Below, in pieces: positions 21,901-31,013 of a stretch of 64,000 bases of DNA (position 1 is its first letter; the number at the start of each line of letters is the position of its first letter). The stretch is from Rebecca billardiae RCC1528 (lineage: Eukaryota; Haptophyta): assembly GCA_965240325.2 (NCBI GenBank), contig OZ251229.1, positions 620,001 through 684,000 on the forward strand. Reading direction: 5' to 3'. Made by a program: the position numbers and the translations under genes. The notes under the pieces were generated by a model. It saw only the letters and a list, made by a program, of their open reading frames with translations, had not been told where the DNA came from and did not search any database.

Positions 21901-23840
21901 GCGCGCTCGCGCACCCCGGCCCGTCGGCGGGCGGCGCGCCCGCCGCCGCGCCGCCGGCCGCTGGCGGCTTTTTGCGCAAGCGCGACTGGCCAGCGGTGGC
22001 GGTGGTGGTGCCCGCGGGCGCGGAGCCCGCGGAGGCGGTGGGGCGCACGCTGGCCGCGTGCTTTGCGCTGTGCTACCCGCCTGCCCGGCTGCACGTCTTC
22101 CTGCTCGACGGCGCGCCCACGGCCGAGGCGAGCCGGCAGCGTGCGCTCGGCGCGCAGCGCGCGTACGCGCGTCGATTTGGCGTCGGCGCGGCGGCGGCGG
22201 CGGGTGGCGGCGGCGACGAAGGCGGCGCCGCCGCGTCGGGCGCGGCCTCGTCCGCGCACGCGCCGCCTCCGCCGCGCTGGCTGCCGCGCGCCAAGCGCTG
22301 CGGCTTCACGATCGTCCCGTGCGCGCAGCCGGAGGGCGGCGGCGGCCTCGCCACCAGCCCCGCGGACGACGTGCGCCGCTGGCTGGGCGGCGGCGGCGCG
22401 GCCGGCGGCGCCGCCGGCGCCCTTCGCAAGGAGCGGCTGCTGCTGCTCGTCGAGCCCGGCGCGGCGCCCGAGCCGGCGGCGCTGCAGCTGCTGCTGCCGG
22501 CCGCGCTGCGCGTGCGCGTGCCCGCGCGCCGCGCGCCCGCGCCCGCGCCGCCGCGCGCGCTCGCGGACCGCAGCGTGGGCTCGGTCCGCGCGCGCGCCGT
22601 GCCGCAAGCGCGGCAGCAGCTGCACGCGGGCCGCGCGCGCGCCGCCGCCATGTCCGACGCTTGCGACGGCGCCCTGCTCGACTGCCTGCTGCGCTCGCTC
22701 GACGGCGGCCGCGCCGAGCGCGCGCGGCTGGCCGGCGGCGCCGAGCCGGCCGGCGGGGGCGGCGGGTGCGGGTGCGGCGGCGCGAAGCTCCCGGCCGCGC
22801 CCGCCGCCGCCGCGGCCGCGCCGCCGCGCGCGCCGCCCGCCGCCGCCGCGCTGCCCGCCGCCGCCGCGCTGCCCCTGCGCTCCACGCCGTGCGTCACCCT
22901 GTACGCGCGCGACGCGCTCGTCGGCGCGGGCGGCGTGCCCTCGGGCGCGGCCAGCCTCGCGCTCGGGCTGGGCTGGGCGCTGCAGGAGGCGGGCTACCAC
23001 CAGCTGTACTGCGCCGGCGCGCGCGCGCGCTCCGCGCAGCCGCCGGGCGGCGGCTCGGCCGTGCGCGCGCGCGCCACGCAGGACTCGGCGCTGCTCGTGC
23101 AGGGGTGGCGCAGCAGCGGCGGCGGCGGCGCCGAGCGCGCGGCCGCGCGGGAGTGCGCGCCCGCGCCCGCGCCCGCGCACCCCGCCGCGCGCGCGCTGCT
23201 CGCCGGCCGCGCGCAGACGCTCGCCGGCGCGCTGCTGCTGCTGCTGTGTCTGCTGCTCATCGCGAGCGCGGCCGGCGAGCCATCCCTCCCGCGTGAGGTG
23301 TTGCTCCCGCTGGGCGCGCACAAGGCTGCCTTCGTCGGCCTGCAGCTGCTCGTCCTCGCGCGCGCGCGCGCGATCGGCGGCGCCGAGGGCGGCCGAGCGC
23401 CGCGCGCGCCCGCGAGCGCGGCGTGGCGCGACGCGCACGCCGCGGCGACACTAGCGGCCTGCAGCACCCTCGCCCTCGCCGCGCGCGCGCTCGCGCGCGA
23501 CAGGCGGCGCGCGCGCGCCGCGTGGCCGCTCGTCCCGCTCGGCAGCCTCGCCACCCTCTTCGCGGTCGCGCTCGGCGTGCTCGCGTGGCGCTGGGCGCGC
23601 GCGCTCTGGCCGCCGCAGCCGGCGGGCGCCGAGGGCGAGGCGGACACGCTCGCCGAGCTCCGCGTCGCGGGTGCGCTGCTGCTGCTGCCGCTGCTGCTGT
23701 GCTGGCCGGCGGTGCGCGCGCTGGCGGACGAGCTGAGCAGCGAGCTGCTCGGGGAGAGCGCGCACGCCGAGGCCACGGCGCTCGAGCGCGCGCGCTCGGA
23801 GCGCACGCTGGTCGCGCTGTCTCAGGGTGGGCGCCCCTGA
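17173..23840 (+). CDS. Giant membrane protein: RND/patched-like permease fused to degenerate GT2 (cellulose-synthase-like) module
   Basis: The model is exons 17173-17251 and 17362-23840, 2185 residues. The long frame opens only with GTG. A short upstream exon with an ATG, a canonical GTGAGT donor and a CCAG acceptor restores phase exactly. The layout resembles RND permeases: one TM (44-70), a large loop, a TM bundle (320-530), an Ala/Gly-rich cytoplasmic stretch, a second lone TM (840-863), a second large loop, and a second bundle (1140-1300). An IQ-like motif (RIGAAARGWLARAAW) follows near 1335. Then comes a cellulose-synthase topology: two TMs (about 1456 and 1498), a GT2-like domain at 1560-1940 (WPAVAVVVPAG, HVFLLDG, ARDALVGAGGVPSGAASL, LQEAGYHQLY, VQGWRS), and about five TMs. 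The GT2 catalytic D, DxD, TED and QxxRW positions appear eroded. Families were assigned by eye; further introns are possible. Confidence 0.62.
19251..19286 (+). repeat. 9-nt coding minisatellite, four copies
   Basis: Four perfect copies of GTGGGGTGC encode (Val-Gly-Cys)4 within the cytoplasmic linker of the giant membrane protein. Confidence 0.95.
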
Positions 23841-24249
23841 GCGGCGCAGCGGAGGCCTGAGGACAAGCGCGGAACCCGGCCCGCGCCTGCGCAGCAACTA
23901 GCAAGCACGGGCGCAGCGAAGCATACGAGACGATACGGTCACATGCATTCGTGACGTCGTCTTCTCGTCAGACGATGACGACGTATGTTCGTCCGACATG
24001 CCGATCCGTTTATTAGCGACAGAGGGTTGCCGACTGGATGATGACGATGTACATACATGCGTCTCACAAGTCACTACGGTCCGTGCTCGACGTTACTACT
24101 ACTAGCTACAATTATTGACTATAAAGTAGCTAGCTAGTAGTACTTTTAGTCAGTCACAGGCTGTGCATCCCGCCAACCAGCTGGCCAGCATACTGAATAG
24201 GAATACTCATCATCGATTCTCATTTCTCAACGCTTGGGGGCCAGACACG
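23841..24249. other. Intergenic spacer, AT-richer
   Basis: This spacer lies between two plus-strand genes. It is rich in ACGAC and CTAGTA-like short motifs with stops in all frames. It presumably holds the 3' UTR of the giant gene and the promoter of the FCP1-like gene. Confidence 0.4.
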
Positions 24250-25596
24250 ATGGCCGGCGAAGACGCCGCGCCCGAGGCGGAGGAGGGCTCCCCTGCCGCG
24301 CGGCCGGCGCGGCGGAGCAGCCGGCGGTCCTCCCCCCGCGCGCTCCCGCCGTCCCCGCCCCCGCCCGCTCACCTGCTCGTCCTCGACCTCAACGGGCTGC
24401 TCGTCGAGCGGCTGCGCTCGCGCAAGGAGGGCGGTCAGCCGAAGCGGCCGCCCGACCTGCGCGAGGGCGGCTGCGAGGTCTTCTTCCGCGCGCACATGCG
24501 CGAGTTCGTGCGCTGGTGCTTCGAGCACTTCGTCGTCGGCGTGTGGACCAGCGCCAAGGCGAAGAACGTCCGCGGCCTCCTGCGCGCCGTCTTTGGCGCC
24601 GAGGCGGCGCGCGTCGCGTTTGTGTGGGACCAGGCGCGCTGCACGACCGCCGCGCAGCTGCGCCACCCGGAGAACCGCGCGAAGCCCATCTTCCTCAAGG
24701 AGCTGGAGGTGCTCTGGGCCTCGGGCGCCGCCGGCCCGCCCGGCCTCTACGCCGCGCACAACTCCGTCCTCCTCGACGACTCGATCTACAAGAGCGCGCT
24801 CAACCCCGCGCACACGGCCGTGCACCCGGCTGAGTGGCGCACGTGCCGCGCGGGCGCGAGGGGCGAGGACGCGGCGGACGACGGGCTCGCGCCGGGCGGG
24901 GCGCTGCGCACGCTGCTCGGGCTGCTCGCGCGCGCGCCCGACGTGCGCGTGCCCCTCGAGCACGCCGCCGCCGCCGGCACCTACCCCGGCCTCGTGCCAT
25001 CCGCCGCCGAGCGCGCGGTCGCCCTAGCAGCCATCCCTGGGCTGGGCGCGTACTGCGCCGCGCGCGTGGCGAGGGCGGCGAGGGGCGCGCGTGCCGGTGT
25101 GCGCGGCGCCGGGGTGGACGGCGGGACGGACGAGGCGGAGGGCGAGCCGGACCGCGCCGCTCGCGCCGACGCGTCGCCTCGCGCGCCGCAGCGCACCCCG
25201 AACGCGCGCGCCCACGGCGGCCAGACGGCGCGCGCGCACGGCGCGCGGCACGCGCCGCCGGAGCCGGAGCCGCAGCAGCAGGAGCAGGGCGGGCGCAAGC
25301 CGGGGCGCAGGAAGCCGCGGAGGCAGGCGCAGCCCGCGCTCGACGCGGCCGAGGGCTCGCCGCGCGAGCCCGCCCACGCGCGAGCGCGCGACGGCGCGCG
25401 GCAGCGGCAGCAGCGCGCGTCGCCTCGCGACCATCGCCACCGCCGCGCCGGGCCCGGAGCAGCGGCCGGCGCGGCGGCGGCGCGCGCAACAGCGGCCCGG
25501 GGCGGCGAAGACGACCTCCGGGGCAGCGGTGCTTTCGACGCGCGCGACGACCCCGTCCTCGCCGCCCTGTGCGCGACGGGGTGGCGGGAGCTGTGA
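24250..25596 (+). CDS. FCP1/NIF-like HAD-fold protein with DLNG motif
   Basis: This is a 448-residue protein. Residues 38-215 match the FCP1-homology (NLI-interacting factor, HAD superfamily) domain. Motif I is LLVLDLNGLLVERL near residue 43, then VGVWTSAKAKNVRGLL (motif II), FLKELEVLW, and LLDDSIYKS near 174 (motif III). Canonical phosphatases of this family have DxDx(T/V); here the second Asp is Asn (DLNG), a variant I recall from plant FCP1-like proteins. Catalytic activity is therefore uncertain, since the second Asp is the general acid. A nuclear role on phosphoproteins such as the polymerase II tail is the family default, not shown here. The C-terminal half is Arg/Ala-rich, basic and not conserved. 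The ATG is the first in frame with a reasonable context; upstream in-frame sequence begins only with GTG. Confidence 0.75.
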   Translation: MAGEDAAPEAEEGSPAARPARRSSRRSSPRALPPSPPPPAHLLVLDLNGLLVERLRSRKEGGQPKRPPDLREGGCEVFFRAHMREFVRWCFEHFVVGVWTSAKAKNVRGLLRAVFGAEAARVAFVWDQARCTTAAQLRHPENRAKPIFLKELEVLWASGAAGPPGLYAAHNSVLLDDSIYKSALNPAHTAVHPAEWRTCRAGARGEDAADDGLAPGGALRTLLGLLARAPDVRVPLEHAAAAGTYPGLVPSAAERAVALAAIPGLGAYCAARVARAARGARAGVRGAGVDGGTDEAEGEPDRAARADASPRAPQRTPNARAHGGQTARAHGARHAPPEPEPQQQEQGGRKPGRRKPRRQAQPALDAAEGSPREPAHARARDGARQRQQRASPRDHRHRRAGPGAAAGAAAARATAARGGEDDLRGSGAFDARDDPVLAALCATGWREL

Positions 25597-25747
25597 CCCT
25601 CGCCACGGAGCGCACCGGGAACTTTTGTACGACTAGTAGTACTCGTGACGAGCTCAATTCTCAGTCTCAACTCTCAAAGCGTGGTTTGGAATTCGGGGGA
25701 ACGCAATTCAGCTGCTGGGCGGCGGGCGGCGAATCGTGGCGGACGAG

Positions 25748-26914
25748 ATGCTGACACTCCAGCGGGCGCACTTCTGGTTCCACGCCGCGCCCGAGCGCGC
25801 GCCGCCGGCGTTCACGCTGCAGCAAGCGCACCACTGGCACCTCGGCGGTGAGCCCGCGCCGAGCACGCTCGCCCCGCACCCTGCCGCGCCCGAGGCCTCC
25901 GCGACGCCGTCGACATCCGCCGCCGTGCGCGAGGGCTGCTGCACCCTCGCGCCGTTTGCAGACCTGCTCGACGAGGACACGGCGCTGCTGGTGATGCGGG
26001 CGGTCGGCGCGCGCTCTCTCGCCGACCTGGGCGCGGCGGCATGCACGTGCCGCCGCCTCGCCGCCCTCGCGCACGAGCACGCCGCCGAGCTGTGCGCGCC
26101 GCTCGCTGGCGCGATCGCGCGCGCACGGCTGAGCGTCGAGGTGGGCCGCGAGACCTCGGCGGACGTCGAGCGGCGGGCGGCGGACGCGGTGGCGGAGGCG
26201 ACGGGCGACGTGCACTTCGTGCGCGCCGTGCAGCGCGGGCCGTGCCGCGTCGCCGACGGCGCGTGGTGTGCGCACGGCCACTGCAACGCCCGTCCGTTTG
26301 GATCCTGCAGGCCGCGGCCCGGCGTGGTGGCACTGGTGGGCAGCGCCAGGCGGCAGCTGCGCGCCGCGCTGGAGGACGCGTCGAACTCGCCGCTGAGCTG
26401 GTCGGCGAGCGGTGAGCAGGCGCGCGTGCGCGCCCTCGCCGCCGAGCGCGCGCTCATCGTGATGTGGGCCACACTGCTCGAGGCGGTGGGCGAGCGCTCG
26501 GCCGCGCTCGTCAGCTGGCTGGGCGCGGCCGAGCCGCCGCACGGCTGCGCGCGCGCGCAGCTCGTGCTCGGGCTGCACTACCACGGCGCGAACGGCGGGC
26601 AGGGCGGCGCGGCGGGCGCGCGTGCCGACGCGCGCGCGGGCGCGCGCAGCGCCGCCGCCGCCATCAGCTGGCTCTCCCGCGCCGCGCTGAACGCGCGCGC
26701 GGCCGACAGCGAGGCCGCGCTCGCCGCCACGTGCGTTGGCTTCATCCACCTCGACGGGGACGGGGTGCCTGTGTGCGAGCCGGCGGCGCGGGAGTGGCTC
26801 TCGCGCGCGGCGAGGCGCGGCGGATGCGACGCGAGCGCGACGCTGCGCCAGCTCGACCTCGCGCGCGGCTGGCCCCCCGCCAGCCGCGCGTCGGTCGCCG
26901 GCCCGTTTGGCTGA
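25748..26914 (+). CDS. F-box-like / Sel1-repeat-like protein
   Basis: This is a 388-residue protein. Residues 60-105 (LLDEDTALLVMRAVGARSL) followed by a Cys/Arg-Leu pattern (CTCRRLAALAHEHAAEL) resemble an F-box helical bundle. The C-terminal third has two Sel1-like helical repeats: AQLVLGLHYHGANGG with AISWLSRAAL, then ATCVGFIHLDGDGVP with AREWLSRAARRG. F-box proteins with Sel1/TPR-like receptors usually act as substrate adaptors in SCF ubiquitin ligases. A middle Cys-containing stretch (WCAHGHCNARPFGSC) is unexplained. The start is the first ATG; the frame is open slightly upstream via GTG only. Assignment rests on pattern, not on a search. Confidence 0.6.
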   Translation: MLTLQRAHFWFHAAPERAPPAFTLQQAHHWHLGGEPAPSTLAPHPAAPEASATPSTSAAVREGCCTLAPFADLLDEDTALLVMRAVGARSLADLGAAACTCRRLAALAHEHAAELCAPLAGAIARARLSVEVGRETSADVERRAADAVAEATGDVHFVRAVQRGPCRVADGAWCAHGHCNARPFGSCRPRPGVVALVGSARRQLRAALEDASNSPLSWSASGEQARVRALAAERALIVMWATLLEAVGERSAALVSWLGAAEPPHGCARAQLVLGLHYHGANGGQGGAAGARADARAGARSAAAAISWLSRAALNARAADSEAALAATCVGFIHLDGDGVPVCEPAAREWLSRAARRGGCDASATLRQLDLARGWPPASRASVAGPFG

Positions 26915-27684
26915 GCCTCGCGAGCGTGGAGTGTGAGCGCCGCCGTCGCAGCCAGGCCGCAGCTGCACGCTCTTGCCCGAGCCGCCGCCGAGGCTCGCCG
27001 ACCGCGTCTTACGCTGTGGACGCTTCGGCAGAGTCGTCGTCGTGCAGGGCTCGCGAAGCTGCTTGCCAGGCACCTGGCTGCATCGGCTCACGGCGCGGAC
27101 GAGAAGACGAAGTTGCCGTCATCGTGACGTTCACGTTGTCCATGAATGAATACCTATGCAATATGACTATACTGCCGGCTGCTGGCTGCCGCTGCGGCTT
27201 GGACCGGCCCCTAAGGAGTAAGCAAGGATATGCTCGCGTCGACGGTGTCAGAGGCCTAGTCGCTATAACGGTCGTCGTCTATACTCGTCTCGTACTCACT
27301 GCTCGTAGTCGTCCGGTTATTGCCGCATTGATGATGATGGATCCCGGGTCGTTATTACCAGTGACGTTATTATTATTATATATATATATATTTATTATAA
27401 TAATTGAAGCGCCTGCTGCTACTGCGCTAGTCATTGTGCGCGAATAATAAGTTCTTCTGACTCGACGCTCGCGGCGCGACGTCCGCAGGCCGCTGCCAAA
27501 TGCTAGTACCAACTGCAACGCCAACGCCCCTTGGAACGGACACGGGATGTCCAACGACCAACGGTCCGCGCGTCGTCGGAGTCAATGATAGTGTCCGAGC
27601 ACCGTCGTCCATTGCACAGCCGCCCGGCAGCCCGGCAGCGAGATCTCAGATCGGTCGGCCGCCGCCGCGCGGTGGGCGCGCCTC
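26915..27684. other. Convergent intergenic region, AT-rich
   Basis: It lies between the 3' ends of the F-box-like gene (+) and ispF (-). It holds a TA/TTATTA-rich patch at about 27360-27405. I see no supported gene. Confidence 0.45.
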
Positions 27685-28371
27685 CTACGGCTTGCGCTCG
27701 ATTATTGCAACCACGTGGCAGCTGACCGCGCGCTTCTCGCCGACCGCGTCCACCTTCTCGTGTGTGCGCGCCTTCACGTTGACCCGGCCGGGCGGGCAGC
27801 CGAGCAGCCGCGCAATGTTGTCAATCATCGCGAGCTTGTGGTCGAAGGGCTTGCCGGGCTCGGCGAGCGGGTGGTCCTTCACCATCATGCGCGGCGCCTG
27901 CGCGATGATTGTCACGTCGACGTTGCCCACGCGGTAGCCGCGCGCGTCCATCTGCCGCCACGCCTCCTGCATGAACACGTCGGACGGCGCGCCCTTCCAT
28001 CGCGGGTCCGTGTCCGGGAAGAACTGGCCGATGTCGGGCAGCGTGAGGGCGCCGAAGATGGCGTCGACGATGGAGTGGTACACCACGTCGCCGTCCGAGT
28101 GCGCGACGATCCCGAGCTCGAAGTCCTCGAAGACGACGCCGCCGATGGTGACAGGCCCGCCCACCTCCGCATCCCCGTGCGGCGCCATCCGGTGGATGTC
28201 GAAGCCGTGGCCGATGCGCAGCGGGGGCTCGGCGGGCCACTGGGCCGGATCGAACGAGGCCACCGCTGGCGTGGCGCGCACGCTCACGCCACCGCGCGCG
28301 CGAGCCGGCGCGGCAGAGTGAACGCGCGCCGTCAACGCGCAGCTCATCACGAGCGGAATGGCGCACGCCAT
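27685..28371 (-). CDS. ispF: 2-C-methyl-D-erythritol 2,4-cyclodiphosphate synthase, plastid-targeted
   Basis: This is a 228-residue protein. It catalyses cyclisation of CDP-methylerythritol 2-phosphate to MEcPP with release of CMP in the plastid MEP isoprenoid pathway. The catalytic domain starts near residue 50 with IGHGFDIHRM (Zn ligands Asp and His) and continues with VAHSDGDVVYHSIVDAIFGA. DIGQFFPDTDPRWKGA, DVTIIAQAP and the C-terminal NVKARTHEKVDAVGE block follow. These are all near-invariant family motifs and the length beyond the leader is normal (about 178 residues). The N-terminal 50 residues (MACAIPLVMSCALTARVHSA...) are hydrophobic then Arg/Ala-rich, compatible with a bipartite signal plus transit peptide for a complex plastid. 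It is divergent from the NUFIP1-like gene. Confidence 0.96.
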   Translation of the reverse strand: MACAIPLVMSCALTARVHSAAPARARGGVSVRATPAVASFDPAQWPAEPPLRIGHGFDIHRMAPHGDAEVGGPVTIGGVVFEDFELGIVAHSDGDVVYHSIVDAIFGALTLPDIGQFFPDTDPRWKGAPSDVFMQEAWRQMDARGYRVGNVDVTIIAQAPRMMVKDHPLAEPGKPFDHKLAMIDNIARLLGCPPGRVNVKARTHEKVDAVGEKRAVSCHVVAIIERKP

Positions 28372-28525
28372 TGCTGACCGTGATGCACGGCTGGCACGGC
28401 TACGGTAAGTGCCGCTACCGGTTGGCCACGTCGAGGCGACGCGATGGCGGGGCTCTCGTGGACGTGAAAGCGCCTCTGACCAGATCGCCTCGCTGACGCC
28501 GAGCTGAGCGCGCTTGCGGCCGCCG
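28372..28525. promoter_or_regulatory. Bidirectional promoter, ispF / NUFIP1-like
   Basis: 154 bp between divergent start codons. I recognise no specific factor site. Confidence 0.4.
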
Positions 28526-30360
28526 ATGTGGGGACCGCCCCCGCCCTACCCGCCGCCCGTACCGCTGCGTCCGCCGGCCCCGCCGCCGCACCCGTCGTCG
28601 CTCCCGGCCCCGCAGTACGCTCTGTACGCTCCGGGGCTGCACGCACAGCCGCCGCCGCCGCCCTTCCCGCCTGCGGCCGTGCACGGGCACAGCGGATACC
28701 AGCACGGTGGGCACTCGTATGCGCCCATGCCTCCTCCCGCCGGCGCGCTCCTGCCGCAGCAGCCGATGCCTCCGCCGGGCAGCTACGGCTGGGGCGCGGC
28801 TGCGCCGCACCACGGGCCGCCGCCGCCGCCGCTGCCGCCGCCGCCCAGCAGCTGGCAGATGCAGCCGGCGTGGCGGGCCCCGCCCGCGCGCGGCGGCGGT
28901 GGCGGCGGAGGGCGTGGCGGCTCGCGCGGCGGCAGGCGCGGCGGCGAGCGCAGGCACGCGCCGCACGCGCCGCCGCCGCCGCCATCGCCGGCCGTGGAGG
29001 CAGGCGGCGCGCTGGGGCCCCCGGAGGGGGAAGGCGGCGGCGGTGGCGGCGGCGGCGGCGGTGGCCTGCGGTGCGAGGCGTGCGACAAGAGCTTCACGAC
29101 GGCGAGCGACCACGCGGCCCACCTGCGCTCGCACGTGCCCTGCCCCGAGTGCGGCTTCCAGGGCACGCGCCGCGTGGTGAACATCCACCGTGAGAGTGCG
29201 CACGGCACAGGCCCGGGCGCGCGCAGCGAGGAGGAGGAGCGCTGGATGCGCTCTGCGGGGCGAGGGGCGGGGGCGGGGCGGGAGGAGACGGCGGAGGACG
29301 TCGCGGCGTACATCGCCGCGCGCAAGCAGCGCTGGCCCACGGCGGCCACCGTCGAGCGCAAGGTGCGCGCGCCGCCTGCCCATCGCGGCGCCGCCGCGCC
29401 CGGCGCGCGCGCGCGCGCAGCGCGGCGGCTCACGCGCGGCCGCGCTTGGCGCGCGCGCGCGCCGTGCCTCGCGCCGCGCAGGCGCGCGAGGCGGCGGAGG
29501 CGGCGGCGCGCGGCGAGCTCCCGGCGCAGGGCAGTGCGGGCGCCAAGCGCGCCCGCGCCGAGCCCGGCGGCGGCGCGCGCAAGGCGGCGCGCTGCAAGTT
29601 CTTCTTCTCGCGCCGAGGCTGCCGCAACGGCGCAGCGTGCACGCGCTCACACGAGCAGCCGGAGGACGCGCGCGCGCCCGCGGCGCAGCCGGCACGGCCG
29701 AAGCAGGCGTCGGCGCCCGCCGCGGCGCCCGCCGTCGCGCAGGGCGCGCCGAGCGTGCTGCAGGGCCTGGGCGCACTCTACGCCTCTGACAGCGAGGCGG
29801 AGGATGCGGCGGCGCCGAGCGCTGGTGCGCCCGGCGGCGCCAGCGCGGCCGCCCGTGCCCTGTTGGCGCCGGCCGCCGCGCCGCCGGCCGAGGGAGCCGA
29901 GCCGGCCGGCGGCGCGTGGCAGCCGAACGGGCGCGCGCCGACGGCCAGTGGGCAGGCGTGGGCGCGCGCCGCCGAGTTCGACAGCGGTGGGCGCGGGCGC
30001 GGGCGCGGCCGAGGGCGCGGCAGCGCCGGCGCCGCTGCTGCGAGCGGGCACGGGCATGCTGGCCGCGCGGCCGCGGGGCGTGGCGCGCGCGCGCCCTCGC
30101 TGCTCGAGCGGCTGCTGGCGAAGGAGATCCGCGCCGAGAAGAGTCTCGTGCTGCAGTGCATCCGCGGGCTGGCCGTGCAGGGCCTGCTGCATGACGGGGC
30201 CGCTGAGGCGGGGCAAGCCGCGCCCCCTGAACGGCCTGCTGAACCGGGTGACCCTCTGGCATTAGTGGCAATGCACGCGCAGCAGCCCACTGCGGGCACT
30301 GGCACTGATGACTCAGCTGCTCAGCCGAGTCAGCCGGTGACAGCCTGCTCAGTGCCATGA
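28526..30360 (+). CDS. NUFIP1/Rsa1-like box C/D snoRNP assembly factor, two exons
   Basis: The exons are 28526-29362 and 29482-30360, giving 571 residues. NUFIP1 (yeast Rsa1) scaffolds box C/D snoRNP assembly with the R2TP/HSP90 machinery in the nucleus. It has a long Pro/Tyr-rich N-terminus and a C2H2 finger near 181 (CEACDKSFTTASDHAAHLRSH pattern, with a second CPEC knuckle). The NUFIP1 signature, ETAEDVAAYIAARKQRWP, lies near 253 and ends TAATVERK at the exon border. Exon 2 carries a CCCH finger (C-x8-C-x5-C-x3-H, 316-335), an acidic YASDSEAED patch, and a C-terminal PSLLERLLAKEIRAEKS-LVLQCIRG helix near 483. That helix is diagnostic of NUFIP1-type proteins. The intron (119 nt, GTGCGCGCG...GCGCAG) restores phase. 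The start is the first in-frame ATG. Confidence 0.83.
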
Positions 30361-31013
30361 CGTGTTCATCATCATCGTCGTCGTCAGTAGTCAGCCATGT
30401 CACGTCACTTGCGCGACTACAGCACGGTACTCGTAGTCAGGCCGGCCGCCCACGCTGCTGAAGCGGATCCCGGCGGAGTTGCGCCATCTGAAGTGACAGA
30501 CTACACAGTGATCATCAGGTCTCGATGCCGCGGCGGGACGATCACGATTCACGGCCCGGCCCGGATGACGGATCGTCATCGGGCGTTCGCGGCGACGCCC
30601 TGAGGAGTGACTAAGCTATTCAGTACGACTTACACGGAGTAACTACGGACTCTCTGACCCCGCACGACTACTGCTAGTCGTAATTATATATATATATATA
30701 TATATATATTATTACTACGCTGCTGCTTACATTAACATATTTACTTACTACTACGAGTACGCGGGCCTACGGCGGTGCCTAATGATCGGCTGATGCCTGG
30801 CGGATCGGCCATCGGGCATAAGCCGCCCCGGCGACCGACGATGCTCAGCATACGGCTGCGGGGGCTGGGCCGACTGCTCGTGTCTCCCGAGACGCGAACG
30901 GACTGTCTCGCTCCCGTGTCACTGCTCCCGCGCACTCGCCCGACAGCCCGGACTCTGTGAGCCAGAGTTGCAGGTAGTTAGTTACTGGTTAGGGCAGGTT
31001 AGGCTGAGTTAGG
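30361..31013. other. Convergent intergenic region with TA microsatellite
   Basis: It lies between NUFIP1-like (+) and Vtc5-like (-) 3' ends, is AT-richer, and has a (TA)n tract at 30685-30709. It has no supported coding or RNA gene. Confidence 0.45.
30685..30709. repeat. (TA)n microsatellite
   Basis: Uninterrupted alternating TA of about 25 nt. Confidence 0.95.

Noticed and set aside
22501-22580. Possible intron in the GT2-like region of the giant protein
   Set aside because: Candidate GT and AG pairs give lengths that break the frame, while the uninterrupted frame gives a sensible DRSVGSVRAR segment.
20298-23438. 1046-residue minus-strand frame opposite the giant membrane protein
   Set aside because: Its composition is almost entirely Arg/Ala/Gly with no motif. 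It is the antisense shadow of the plus-strand gene.
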